Of a stretch of 64,000 nucleotides of DNA, positions 53,305 through 62,463 are shown piece by piece. The notes under the pieces were generated by a model. It saw only the letters and a list, made by a program, of their open reading frames with translations, made no database searches and was not told the DNA's origin. How positions within the stretch are numbered: position 1 is the first letter of the stretch; each line of letters begins with the position of its first letter. Source of the DNA: F-183 sp964627455 (GTDB taxonomy: Bacteria; Acidobacteriota; Terriglobia; Bryobacterales; Bryobacteraceae); NCBI GenBank assembly GCA_964627455.1, contig CAZVKC010000013.1, positions 1 to 64,000 on the forward strand, given 5' to 3'. Position numbers and translations under genes: made by a program.

Positions 53305-54348
53305 TCACTCCAGGAAGTACCGCTGCAGCGTCGCTGGATCGCGCGTTTTCGTAAGGGCCAACATGAGCAGGATCCGCGCCTTTTGCGGGCTGAGATTGTC
53401 TGCCAAGACGCAACCGATCTGTTTGAGCGTGAGCGACGATCCCTTGCTGGCGCTCAACGGAAAGATACGGCCAGTCGGGACACGCGTGCTGATCACGATC
53501 GGGATGCCCTGAGCGCGAGCCTCCTGGATTGCATCGAACATTGCGCTCGTGACGCCACCGAGGCCCATTCCGGCAATGACCAATCCCTGGACCGAGTTGT
53601 TGCGAATCAGCGATCGGATCAATAACCCGTCGGCGCCGGCGTAACCGGGGATGACATCGACGCGAGGAAGCTGCGTTTTCGAATCGACCGTGATGGTCTG
53701 CCGCCTCAACGGCGCCCGGTAAAAACGAACGGTCTCAACATCTACTGTTCCGAGGGCGCCAAACTCAAGGCTCCGGAACGTCTCCACCTGGCTCGTATTC
53801 GTTTTGGTAACGTCGCGGGCCGAGTTGATCTGGCCATTCATTACCACCATCGTCCCTTTGCCGCTGGCTTCGGGTGCGGCTGCAACTCGAACGGCGTCGG
53901 AGAGGTTTCGGGGACCGTCCGAGTCCGGGTCGGACGCGGAACGTTGCGCACCAACCAGGATCACGGGTTTGTTGCCGGCCGTTGTCAGGTCGAGAAAGTA
54001 TGCCGTTTCCTCGAGCGTATCCGTTCCGTGCGTGACGACGATGCCCGAGACATCCGGTTTGGCAAGCAGGGCGCTGATTCGGCCGGCGAGACGAAGCCAG
54101 ATTTCAGGCGTCATGTCCGTACTGGGGATGTTGGAGATCTGCTCGACCTGCAGTTGTGCGATCTTTTCAATACCCGGCAAACCTGAAACGAGGTCTTTGC
54201 CCGTAAGCCCGGGAGTGTATCCTCCCTTGCCCGGATCGTACTTGCTGGCGATGGTGCCGCCGGTGGACAGAATGACCACGGTCGGAGCCTTCTGCGCGAC
54301 AACTGAGAGACAAAACAGCAAGAGCAATCCCGTTCTTGTTGGATGCAT
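53305..54348 (-). CDS. exported type II L-asparaginase
   Basis: 347 residues from ATG 54348 (a longer open frame upstream reads the ABC gene in another phase). Signal peptide about 1-19 (MHPTRTGLLLLFCLSVVAQ). The enzyme hydrolyses asparagine to aspartate and ammonia. VVILSTGGTIASKYD carries the first catalytic threonine, VVTHGTDTLEETAYFLDL the second, with Lys and Asp nearby (QRSASDPDSDGPRNLSDA, MNGQINSAR). IPIVISTRVPTGR and VLADNLSPQKARILLMLALT close the family. It is periplasmic, so probably type II with high affinity. It converges on the VWA gene and ends the strand unit with the ABC exporter genes 35 bases upstream. Confidence 0.93.
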   Translation of the reverse strand: MHPTRTGLLLLFCLSVVAQKAPTVVILSTGGTIASKYDPGKGGYTPGLTGKDLVSGLPGIEKIAQLQVEQISNIPSTDMTPEIWLRLAGRISALLAKPDVSGIVVTHGTDTLEETAYFLDLTTAGNKPVILVGAQRSASDPDSDGPRNLSDAVRVAAAPEASGKGTMVVMNGQINSARDVTKTNTSQVETFRSLEFGALGTVDVETVRFYRAPLRRQTITVDSKTQLPRVDVIPGYAGADGLLIRSLIRNNSVQGLVIAGMGLGGVTSAMFDAIQEARAQGIPIVISTRVPTGRIFPLSASKGSSLTLKQIGCVLADNLSPQKARILLMLALTKTRDPATLQRYFLE

Positions 54349-54383
54349 AGGAACAAGGATAGCGGCCGGTCGATCTGGACGCG

Positions 54384-56027
54384 TCAGGCGGCGACAGGAC
54401 CTTCCGATTGCGAGAGCGCCGTGACGATCGCCTCGCGATTGGCTTCCGCGCGTTCGATCGCCGAGTCGAGCGCGACGTAGTAGACGATCATCGCAATCGC
54501 GAGATTGAACAGCATCACCCCGTAGAATGCCAATGGCGTGTCGAACGCGAACTCGGCGAGGTACGCGAGCGCCACCGGACCACCGGCCAGAGGATAGATC
54601 ACCAATAGCAGGATCTGTGTCTTGCCGGGCGGCGTCGAACGCATACTGCGATTCGGATTGACCGGCCTCGGATTGCTGACGGAGGTCCAGTTGCCGATCG
54701 CCATGAGTAACACCGACATCGAGAAGCAGACGAGTAGCGCTTGCGTCACTTTGGCGAACGAGACCGGCATGCCGACCACTGCGCAGGCGATGCTGATGGC
54801 CGCGACTTCGAGGAGGATGTAGAACATCGAGGCGATGTTCTTGGACAGGAGTCCCTGGCGTAGCGTCACCGGAAAGACCCAGTAGGCTTGCGAGGCGCCG
54901 CGGTCGAATCCGAAGCTGTTCAGGAAGCAGACTTCGCCGAGCAACAGCAGCGCATAGGCGCTGACCATGGTCAGAAAATTCTCCGTCCAGAAGCTGCCTT
55001 TCGCTGACTGAATCGAGAGGCTGCCGGTCCTGCCCGCGGCGATGGGGAGCCACAACAACAATCCGAACGAGAAGCCCATGAAGAACACCAGACGGAAGCG
55101 GGGAGACCGGGCGAGCGAGCGGAGTTCCTTTTCAATCAGCGCTGCAAGGGGATCGCGAAAGATCGTTTGCGGCCAGGTGAAGAAACGCTGCCGCAAGCCG
55201 GGACGGCCTTCCGGAACGGCCGTCTCGACGGGCGCCTGGGAACTGGATTGTTCCGCTTCCGCGTCGAAGCGCAAACCGCGTTCGAACTGCGAGCGGCCGA
55301 ACCAGATCGCGAGCGCGAGCCATCCAGTCATTGATGCGACCGGAAGCAGGGAGAAGTTTCCGCTCGCGAGCACCGCGGCGCAAGCCCACGGCGTCCAGAT
55401 CGAGGGAAGGTTGTTGGTCCATTCGCGCAGCGTTTCGCCGAGGCTGGTGGCGAGCAGCCACTGCGGGATCGTGCCCAGCAAGACGACCACCAGCACCGCG
55501 AGTTCCCGCAGGTACTTGCGTGCGAAGATCCGCTTCTGGACCTCCGTCACGCCCGCCGCCAGCGCGAGATTGAATGCAATGAACGGCGGGAACGCGAGCA
55601 CCGTCCACGCCGGTAGAGCAGGATTCGCCAGCACTCCGATTGTTGCTCCGCACATGACCAGCAGGACTTCCGCGGACGTTGAGGTGCGAAGCAGCAACTC
55701 GAGCAGGAACAATTGCGCGTGCGGGATGGGGTAAACGATCAGCTTTCGGAACTCCAGCGAAAGACCCGTGGTAGCGAGCATCACCGGCACAACCTGCCAG
55801 TATCCGGTGGCAAAGAACAGCACGCGTCCGAGGAACTCCCGGACCTTCTCGGGTTCGCGTGTTTCGGCGATCACGGCATATACGCCCCACGCCATGAACG
55901 CCACAATGACGTACCAAAGCCCCATCAATATGGCGGAAAACAGAGTTCCGCCGCGAGCCATCCGCGGGTAGTAGTTGAGGATGCTGCGGAACTGCACCCA
56001 GAGGATCGCGCGGGCCTGGTCAAACAT
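54384..56027 (-). CDS. ABC-2-type exporter permease
   Basis: 547 residues with about twelve hydrophobic segments, no signal peptide. It follows the ATP-binding gene by 6 bases on the same strand, the usual order for two-component ABC exporters. Its family (long permeases with YYPRMARGGTLFSAILMGLWYVIV at the N-terminus and GASQAYWVFPVTLRQGLLSKNIASM in the middle) occurs in Acidobacteria and Firmicutes without known cargo. The soluble loop around residues 265-300 contains a polar stretch. Cargo unknown. Confidence 0.82.
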   Translation of the reverse strand: MFDQARAILWVQFRSILNYYPRMARGGTLFSAILMGLWYVIVAFMAWGVYAVIAETREPEKVREFLGRVLFFATGYWQVVPVMLATTGLSLEFRKLIVYPIPHAQLFLLELLLRTSTSAEVLLVMCGATIGVLANPALPAWTVLAFPPFIAFNLALAAGVTEVQKRIFARKYLRELAVLVVVLLGTIPQWLLATSLGETLREWTNNLPSIWTPWACAAVLASGNFSLLPVASMTGWLALAIWFGRSQFERGLRFDAEAEQSSSQAPVETAVPEGRPGLRQRFFTWPQTIFRDPLAALIEKELRSLARSPRFRLVFFMGFSFGLLLWLPIAAGRTGSLSIQSAKGSFWTENFLTMVSAYALLLLGEVCFLNSFGFDRGASQAYWVFPVTLRQGLLSKNIASMFYILLEVAAISIACAVVGMPVSFAKVTQALLVCFSMSVLLMAIGNWTSVSNPRPVNPNRSMRSTPPGKTQILLLVIYPLAGGPVALAYLAEFAFDTPLAFYGVMLFNLAIAMIVYYVALDSAIERAEANREAIVTALSQSEGPVAA

Positions 56028-56033
56028 GGATTC

Positions 56034-56798
56034 TTACAGCCACTCGATGGCCTCGCGCTGCCGGATGCCGGATCCGCCGCCGACGACGCGCACAAAGATG
56101 TCCTCGAGCGTTTCTTCGCCCGAGCGCAGGTTGCCGATCGTGTCGTCGACGACGAGGCGTCCTTCGTGGATGATCGCGACGCGGTCGCACAGGCGCTCGA
56201 CGACTTCGAGGACGTGCGAGGTGAGGAAGATGGTCGCGCCCTGGCGGACCTGCTCGAGCAGGATGTCCTTCATCAGGCGCGCGCCCACGGCGTCGACGCC
56301 TTCGAATGGTTCGTCCATCAGGAAGAGTTGGGGGCGGTGGATCAACGCAGCCGCCATGGCGACGCGCTTGCGCATGCCTTTCGAGTACTCGCCGATCAGC
56401 TTGCGGTGCCGCGTGTCGAGTTCGAACAGCGCCATCAGTTCCCCGGCGCGTTCGCGGGCGCGCGAACGTTCGAGCCCGTACATGCGCCCGGTGAATTCGA
56501 TGAACTCGGATCCCGTCAACTGGTCGAATAGCAGGGTTTCGTCGGGTACGAGGCCGATGCGTTTCTTGATTTCCACACCCTGATCGGGGAGTCGCATGCC
56601 GAGGATCTCGATCTCGCCGGCTGTCGGCGGGATGAGTCCCATGAGCATACGGATTGTGGTGGTCTTGCCTGCGCCGTTCGGTCCCAGAAATCCGAAAAAG
56701 CAACCCGCGGGCACGGTCAGCTGCAGGCCATCGACTGCGGCCTTGGATCCGTAAACCTTGCGCAGATTGCGCACTGCGACCGCAGGGGAGGCATCCAT
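56034..56798 (-). CDS. ABC transporter ATP-binding protein
   Basis: 254 residues. Walker A GPNGAGKTTT (about 39-48), Q-loop region, signature GEYSKGMRKRVAMAAAL (about 139-155) with Walker B LFLMDEPFEGVD, and H-loop SHVLEVVE. It is an ABC-2-type exporter ATPase of the CcmA/NatA group and powers the permease downstream. Its ATG (56798) overlaps the ATG of the divergent HDOD gene by two bases (ccatgg at 56795-56800), so both cannot be read from simple separate leaders. The C-terminal 30 residues (EDIFVRVVGGGSGIRQREAIEWL) are typical. Confidence 0.94.
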   Translation of the reverse strand: MDASPAVAVRNLRKVYGSKAAVDGLQLTVPAGCFFGFLGPNGAGKTTTIRMLMGLIPPTAGEIEILGMRLPDQGVEIKKRIGLVPDETLLFDQLTGSEFIEFTGRMYGLERSRARERAGELMALFELDTRHRKLIGEYSKGMRKRVAMAAALIHRPQLFLMDEPFEGVDAVGARLMKDILLEQVRQGATIFLTSHVLEVVERLCDRVAIIHEGRLVVDDTIGNLRSGEETLEDIFVRVVGGGSGIRQREAIEWL

Positions 56799-57726
56799 GG
56801 AGACTCTTCCATCTTATCCTCATGCCTTCCTGGTGCGCGTCGATATGAATGACATGGTCGTGACAATGGAGAAGAAAAGCCACTGCAGAGCAAAAGCGTT
56901 GAAGACGCTCGGAGATCTGCCTCCTTTCTCTCCGGTCCTGAACCGGTTACTTGCGGACCTGGGCCGCGACGACGTGTCATTTGGAAAGCTGGCGGATCTG
57001 ATCGAAAAGGACACGGTGATTGCGGGAAATGTTCTGCATGTCGTGAATTCGGCCCTCTACGGCCGGCGGGGGACGATCAATTCGGTGCGCAGCGCCGTGT
57101 CGGTTCTCGGGCTCAATAAGCTGAGGAACTTTGTCCTCAGCATGTCGGTAGCGCGACTGTGGAGCCAGGCTGCATTGCCCCGGCGATTCAACACCGCCCG
57201 TTTTAACCGTCACTCTGTCGCGACGGCGATCCTGGCGGATCTTCTCGCGCAGCACCTGCCGATTCCGTATCCGGAAGGCGCCTTTGTCGCCGGGCTTTTT
57301 CATGACCTCGGCAAGATGCTGATCGCTGTCGGGATGAAATCGGATTGGGAAGAAATCGACGGGCTCTATCAACGCGGCACAGGGACGCAGGTGGAGTGCG
57401 AGGAGATGGTCCTCGGCGTCAATCACGCGGAGCTTTCCGGCGCAGCTGTTGCGGCCTGGAACCTGCCCGCGCCGATTCAAACCGCCGTATACAATCACCA
57501 TCAGCCGGAACCCCTCCCGGAAGGCGCCCGGATCAGCTTGAGCCGCGCCATCGCTGCCGCCGATCATCACGCCAACAACAACGGTTGCAGCGTCGATCCG
57601 CAAATCCGTGAGGTGGACCTTCAGTGCGCGTATAACGTAGCTTCGATGGGCCTCTCGGAGGGGCTCGATCGAGTCATCCGGCAATACGAGGAAGAACTCG
57701 AAGCGATCGCCGGCTTCTTTCGATAG
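56797..57726 (+). CDS. HDOD domain protein
   Basis: 309 residues if started at ATG 56797; ATG 56845 or 56866 would cut 16 or 23 residues before the conserved part. HDOD (HD-related output domain, about 35-230): LPPFSPVLNRLLADLGRDDVSFGKLADLIEKDTVIAGNVLHVVNSALYG, then SVLGLNKLRNFVLSMSVAR, FVAGLFHDLGKMLI (HD motif) and EEMVLGVNHAELSGAAVAAWNLPAPIQTAVYNHHQPE. HDOD proteins act in signalling without known catalysis; a few bind c-di-nucleotides. The start region is shared with the ABC gene promoter on the other strand. Confidence 0.88.
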   Translation: METLPSYPHAFLVRVDMNDMVVTMEKKSHCRAKALKTLGDLPPFSPVLNRLLADLGRDDVSFGKLADLIEKDTVIAGNVLHVVNSALYGRRGTINSVRSAVSVLGLNKLRNFVLSMSVARLWSQAALPRRFNTARFNRHSVATAILADLLAQHLPIPYPEGAFVAGLFHDLGKMLIAVGMKSDWEEIDGLYQRGTGTQVECEEMVLGVNHAELSGAAVAAWNLPAPIQTAVYNHHQPEPLPEGARISLSRAIAAADHHANNNGCSVDPQIREVDLQCAYNVASMGLSEGLDRVIRQYEEELEAIAGFFR

Positions 57727-57799
57727 GACGTTCGGATCGCAAAATCATTTTCTATCGGGAATGTTTTGGTAGTAAACTGGCCAGTGAGGTATTGTATCT

Positions 57800-58255
57800 A
57801 TGCTCCGCTTCCTTGCCACGTTCGCCGCTGCCGCTTTGCTGTCGATTCCCGCCGCCGCGCAAGGAACGACGCTCAAGACCGTATCGAAGATCTTCATCGA
57901 GAAGATGTCGAACGATTTCGATAACGACTTGCGCGTGCAGATCACCCGCCAGTTCCGCGGGCGCGTCAATGTCGTGCTGGACCGCGACGCCGCCGACGCT
58001 ATTCTCGTTGGTGTGAGCAAGGAAGACAAGTCGACCAGCACCAAAGCGACGCTTCGCTATCTCGGTCTGGACACGGTGAGCGCAGGCACCCTCACGCTGA
58101 TGGACAAAACCGGCAAGATCATTCTCTGGACCGACGAAGCCGGTGATCGCGCGCCGTGGCTCAGTTCGGGTGGCATCGCGCCAAACGCGCAAAAGACGAT
58201 CGCCGAACGCTTGGTTCGCAAGATGAAAAAAGCGATCGACACCGCGATCAAGTAA
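57800..58255 (+). CDS. small exported protein of unknown function
   Basis: 151 residues with a signal peptide (MLRFLATFAAAALLSIPAAAQG). The mature part is alpha/beta with KTVSKIFIEKMSNDFDNDLRVQITRQFRGRVNVVLDRDAADAILVGV, a shape like DUF4136/CsgG-like or LptE-like small envelope proteins, where a nucleotide or partner site is not evident. GAGGT stands 10 bases before the ATG. It lies 50 bp upstream of the BNR-repeat gene on the same strand, so may share a transcript. Not recognised further. Confidence 0.7.
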   Translation: MLRFLATFAAAALLSIPAAAQGTTLKTVSKIFIEKMSNDFDNDLRVQITRQFRGRVNVVLDRDAADAILVGVSKEDKSTSTKATLRYLGLDTVSAGTLTLMDKTGKIILWTDEAGDRAPWLSSGGIAPNAQKTIAERLVRKMKKAIDTAIK

Positions 58256-58305
58256 CCATCGGCGATTCCACCACTCTGCGGTTGTTGTCGCGTTACCATG
58301 GCATT

Positions 58306-60297
58306 ATGAGTCTTTTGCTTAGGTCCGGCGGCTTCCGGACTTGGGCCATTCTCTTCCTCCTTCCGAATCTGCATGCGGCTACACCTGTGTCCGGTTGGCG
58401 TTCCACCGGCCCGTATGGCGCAAGCGTTGAAAAAGTTGTTTTCGTCGACCGCAGCGGCGGGCAGGAATTGCTGGCAGTAACAAGCAACGCGTTCCTCTAT
58501 CGAACGCAGGATGGCGGCGACCACTGGAGCCTGATTCGTTTTCCTGCGCAGCACGTTTCGCTGGCGCATGCGCTTGCCGTGGATCCACACCGGCCGGGAA
58601 GTTTTGCGGTCGGCGTTTCCTCCCAAAATCCGGCGCTTGCGGGACTCTACGCAACGCAAGATGATGGCCGCACCTGGACCCACGTCCTGCGCGACGTCGC
58701 GGTGTTCTCGGCCGCTTACGCTCCTTCGAATCCAAACCTGATCGCGGCCGGCACGAAGACCGGTGTAATGCTCAGCGAAGACGGCGGCGCGACGTGGCGG
58801 CGAATCTCCCCACTCGAAAACAAAGAACTGCAGCCGGTGATGTCGCTCGGTTTCGATCCGCGTAACGCAGACGTCCTGTACGCCGGCACGCCGCATCTTC
58901 CATGGAAAACCTCCGACCGCGGCAATTCGTGGACCTCGATTCATCACGGCATGATCGACGATTCCGACATTCTCGCGCTGATCGTCAATCAGAAGAAGCC
59001 GGAACAATTGTTCATCGGCGCCTGCAGCGGCATCTACCGCAGCGACAATTCCGCCGCCCGCTGGAATAAGCTTCTCGGCATCACGGGCGCCGGCTTCCGG
59101 ACCTACTCTGTCGCACTCGACCCCGCCAATGCGGACCTCGTATATTCCGGGACGCGAGACGGTTTGTGGAAGTCCGCGGACCTCGGCCGCACGTGGCGCA
59201 AGCTGGCCCCGAATATCGTCAAGGCCGTCGCGGTTTCGCCTGCGGATCCGAAGACCGTGTTTCTCGCCACCGAAGACGCAGGCATTCTGCGTAGCCGCGA
59301 TGGCGGCGAATCCTTCGCCGACGCATCAAACGGACTCAGCGACCGCCGCATGATCCGCATGGTGCAGAGCGGCCGCCAGGTGCTAGTGACGCTTGGCAAA
59401 GACGCATCGACGGTGCGCGCGAGCCTGAGTGACCATCCGAACTGGCAACGGGTCCGCCTTCCGGCTTCGAATGTCCAGCAGATTCTCAACTACGGAAAGT
59501 CGCTGGTTGCATTTTCCAATTCCGCGGCTTGGACCTCTGCCGACAATGGCGTGACCTGGAAGCCGCTGCCCGCGTTTCCCGTTGCGATGTCTGCGGCCGG
59601 ATTTGGCGTTTCCTCGCAGGTTCCGTTGATGGCGACGACCAAAGCGGTGTACCGCCTCAATGGTCAAGCCTGGCAGCCGGCCACGGCGCTAGGGGCATCC
59701 GCGGGTCCGATTCGCCGCATGTGGACTACACGGTCCGGCGCGGGTCCGGCATGGATCGAAGCCGGCGCATCCGTGTGGACCTCGGCCGACGCTGGCAAGA
59801 CCTGGACCATCGCGCATCTGCCGGTGCGTCCGACGGAACTTTACGAACTCGACGCCTCCACGCAGGTGATCTGGGCCGCCACCGCTCGTGGACTCTTCCG
59901 TTCGCGCGACGCGGGCAAGACCTGGACGCTCTGCGACAAGGGTATTGACGCGGGATCCACCACGCCCGCCGTCGCGATCCATCCGGCGAATCCGCTCGAA
60001 GCGTTCGCCGTGCAATATGGAAAGATTTTCCGGACCCGGGACGGAGGAGAGTCCTGGGTTGAAATCCCGGTGGAGGGGCTGCAGGGAGCCTCGATCGCCT
60101 CACTCGCGGTTTCGGCAGGCGCGGAGGAATCCGCCTCTGCGATTTCGCAATTACAACTGGTCGCGCTCACCTCTGCGCGCGGCGTGTTCGTGCATGAATT
60201 GAAAGCTTTGGACTCTGCAATGGCCGCTTCGCCTACCGGCGCTGCGGGCGCGGCGTCCACGGCAAACAGTCCATCGGCTAGCAGCAATCAGTACTAA
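58306..60297 (+). CDS. exported BNR/sortilin-like beta-propeller protein
   Basis: 663 residues from ATG 58306 (MSLLLRSGGFRTWAILFLLPNLHA, signal peptide). About ten BNR/VPS10-type repeats with the Asp-box pattern S-x-D-x-G-x-T-W: RTQDGGDHWSLI, ATQDDGRTWTHV, LSEDGGATWRRI, KTSDRGNSWTSI, KSADLGRTWRKL, RSRDGGESFADA, TSADNGVTWKPL, TSADAGKTWTIA, RSRDAGKTWTLC and RTRDGGESWVEI. Such repeats build beta-propellers in sialidases, sortilin and many acidobacterial proteins of unknown role. A C-terminal low-complexity tail (Ala/Ser/Gly-rich) follows. The upstream open frame from 58156 lies in the neighbouring gene and is rejected. Probably extracellular. Confidence 0.88.
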   Translation: MSLLLRSGGFRTWAILFLLPNLHAATPVSGWRSTGPYGASVEKVVFVDRSGGQELLAVTSNAFLYRTQDGGDHWSLIRFPAQHVSLAHALAVDPHRPGSFAVGVSSQNPALAGLYATQDDGRTWTHVLRDVAVFSAAYAPSNPNLIAAGTKTGVMLSEDGGATWRRISPLENKELQPVMSLGFDPRNADVLYAGTPHLPWKTSDRGNSWTSIHHGMIDDSDILALIVNQKKPEQLFIGACSGIYRSDNSAARWNKLLGITGAGFRTYSVALDPANADLVYSGTRDGLWKSADLGRTWRKLAPNIVKAVAVSPADPKTVFLATEDAGILRSRDGGESFADASNGLSDRRMIRMVQSGRQVLVTLGKDASTVRASLSDHPNWQRVRLPASNVQQILNYGKSLVAFSNSAAWTSADNGVTWKPLPAFPVAMSAAGFGVSSQVPLMATTKAVYRLNGQAWQPATALGASAGPIRRMWTTRSGAGPAWIEAGASVWTSADAGKTWTIAHLPVRPTELYELDASTQVIWAATARGLFRSRDAGKTWTLCDKGIDAGSTTPAVAIHPANPLEAFAVQYGKIFRTRDGGESWVEIPVEGLQGASIASLAVSAGAEESASAISQLQLVALTSARGVFVHELKALDSAMAASPTGAAGAASTANSPSASSNQY

Positions 60298-60302
60298 GAG
60301 AA

Positions 60303-62375
60303 ATGAATCAAAATATGCATCAGACTATGAATCGAACGGCGCGTTTCTTTGCAGCGCTGGTGATCAGCGCGGCATGTTTGCCGGCTCAGGATGGAAAGGG
60401 CTCGAAGGTCGACATCGATGTCGCCGTCGGCCATCAGGGGTTCCACAAGCGGCCTGATCCGCTCAATACCAAACTCACCGACGCCGGGTTGTTCGGCGTG
60501 CGAGTTACCGAGAACCTCTGGAATCACTGGAGCCTCGAGCAGAGCTTTACCAATTCCATCGGCGCGGATCTTTATCTCAATCGCACTCCCGGAACCACCG
60601 CGAACCGGCAGGACTTCAATCAACGCACCCGCACTTTCATGTTCAACCCGGTCTATCACCTCACGGAAGCGGGTTCCCGTGTGCGTCCCTATGTGACCAT
60701 GGGCCTCGGCGCTGTTTCCTACTCGCCGACCAGCGCCGCGAAGGAAGCGGGTCTTGCGCTCCGTCCCTATCCGGCTGCGAATCTCGACACCTCGACCCGT
60801 TTCGGCGTGAACTACGGCGGCGGTGTGAAGGTCCGGCTCAGCAATCTTTTCTCCTTCCGCTTCGATATGCGCGGCGTAACTTCCGGCGCTCCGAACTTCG
60901 GTCTCCCGGCAACCGGCCCGGCTGGATCCTTCTATATCCCCACGGGCGGCCGCGCGCACATGATCCAAACGACGGCCGGCGTTCTGATGAGCTTCGGCAG
61001 CCGTGGCGCCGCCGCTGCTCCGTCGACCGGCGGTGGCCGCGTGTTCCGCCTCGATCCGATCGCGGCGAATCCGCCCAGCCCCATCCGCACCGGCACGCCG
61101 TCGCAGATGACGACGCACCTCACCGACTCGAAGAACAGCAAGAACGTGGTCTGGGATTGGACCGTGAACGGCGCCAAGCAGCCCTCGGCCACCAGCGACT
61201 CGTTCCGCTTCGATCCGGTTGCTCCGGGAACTTACCAGATCCAGGTGACCGCCACCGATGGCAAGTACTCGGCCACCGAGAAGTACACGATGGTCGTGCA
61301 GGATCCCGAGAAGCGCACCTTCACGCTCGATCCGATCCAGGCCAATCCGCCGAGCCCCATCTGGGCTGGTGAATCCACCAACCTCAGCGCGCGCCTGAAC
61401 GACTCCGCCAATTCGTCGAGCACTGTGTGCGAATGGACGGTCAACGGCAACAAGGCCGCCACCGGCACTTCGTTCCGCTTCACGCCTCCGGGCCCCGGCA
61501 CGTACAACATCGTTGTCACCTGCCGCGACGGTGCGTTCAGCGCGTCCCAGAGCTACACGCTCGTGGTGAAGGAAGTTCCGCCGCTCACCATCACCGCCTC
61601 TGCCGATCGCAACGAAGTGAAGGCCGGTGAAACCGTTCGCCTCACCGCGCAGGCCAACCAGACCGAATACAGCGGTCCGCTGACCTACTCGTGGAAGGCT
61701 TCGGATGGCACGGTGTCCGGTGGTGGTTCGACTGGCGCCGGTACGCTGAACACTTCAACGGTGCAGTTCGATCCGGCCGCGCAGTTCCGCCAGCAGAACA
61801 AGACCGTGACGCTCACCGCGTCGGTGACCGATCGCCGCGGCCGTAGCGCGACCGCTGCTCCCATCACCGTCCGCGTGACTCGCGATCCGCAGGTCGTCCG
61901 CCTCGACGACGTGATCTTCGGTAAGGGCAGCGCCCGCGTCAACAACTGCGGCAAGCGCATCCTGATCGATGAACTCGCCGCGATCGTCAACAACAATCCG
62001 GACGTCGAAGTGCTGCTCATCGGCCACCGCGACGCTTCGGAAAAGGGCCTCGTCGACCGTGAACGTACGCTCAACGCCGCTGCTGTGATCAGCGCCGGCA
62101 AGGGCATTTGCGGCACGTGCGCTCTGGAACGGATCAAGGTCGACTGGGTCGGCGCCGATCAGAGTTCCGAACACCGTGCGGGCTTCTGCGGCACCTCGAG
62201 CCGCAACAAGTCCGAAGAGCGGAAGTCGGACGAGATCGCTGCGGATGACGCAGCGGCGAAGAACCGTCGCGTGGAAATCTGGATCGTGCCCAAGGGCATG
62301 GCGATGCCGTCGGCCGCCAAGGCTCCGAAGGCCGCTCCGGTTCAGGCGATCAAGTCCCGCGGCTGCCCCAAGTAG
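60303..62375 (+). CDS. outer membrane protein with PKD-like domains and OmpA-like end
   Basis: 690 residues, signal peptide about 1-29. Residues ~30-230 are an 8-strand-like outer membrane barrel (NYGGGVKVRLSNLFSFRFDMRG). Residues ~240-530 hold PKD/Ig-like repeats of about 90 residues, two of which share a motif (FRLDPIAANPPSPIRTGTP, FTLDPIQANPPSPIWAGES). The OmpA-like peptidoglycan-binding domain (~535-675) has DDVIFGKGSARVNNCGKRILIDELAAIVNNNPDVEVLLIGHRDA and NRRVEIWIV. It anchors the outer membrane to the wall. It begins 5 bases after the BNR gene, so they are one transcript; a strong terminator follows. Confidence 0.85.
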   Translation: MNQNMHQTMNRTARFFAALVISAACLPAQDGKGSKVDIDVAVGHQGFHKRPDPLNTKLTDAGLFGVRVTENLWNHWSLEQSFTNSIGADLYLNRTPGTTANRQDFNQRTRTFMFNPVYHLTEAGSRVRPYVTMGLGAVSYSPTSAAKEAGLALRPYPAANLDTSTRFGVNYGGGVKVRLSNLFSFRFDMRGVTSGAPNFGLPATGPAGSFYIPTGGRAHMIQTTAGVLMSFGSRGAAAAPSTGGGRVFRLDPIAANPPSPIRTGTPSQMTTHLTDSKNSKNVVWDWTVNGAKQPSATSDSFRFDPVAPGTYQIQVTATDGKYSATEKYTMVVQDPEKRTFTLDPIQANPPSPIWAGESTNLSARLNDSANSSSTVCEWTVNGNKAATGTSFRFTPPGPGTYNIVVTCRDGAFSASQSYTLVVKEVPPLTITASADRNEVKAGETVRLTAQANQTEYSGPLTYSWKASDGTVSGGGSTGAGTLNTSTVQFDPAAQFRQQNKTVTLTASVTDRRGRSATAAPITVRVTRDPQVVRLDDVIFGKGSARVNNCGKRILIDELAAIVNNNPDVEVLLIGHRDASEKGLVDRERTLNAAAVISAGKGICGTCALERIKVDWVGADQSSEHRAGFCGTSSRNKSEERKSDEIAADDAAAKNRRVEIWIVPKGMAMPSAAKAPKAAPVQAIKSRGCPK

Positions 62376-62402
62376 TCGCAGGTACAGTTAGTCGATAACC
62401 GA

Positions 62403-62434
62403 AAAGGGCGTCCGGTTCACTCCGGACGCCCTTT
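62403..62434 (+). terminator. rho-independent terminator after the OmpA-like gene
   Basis: A 13-bp perfect stem (62403-62415 with 62422-62434, core aaagggcgtccgg) has a 6-base loop; cgcg and then TTTTT follow. It starts 27 bases after the stop. Confidence 0.85.
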
Positions 62435-62463
62435 CGCGTTTTTCAGGCTACCCTACGAAAATC

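Noticed and set aside
54349..55053. Upstream in-frame extension of the asparaginase
   Set aside because: It reads the permease gene in another phase; ATG 54348 opens a proper signal peptide.
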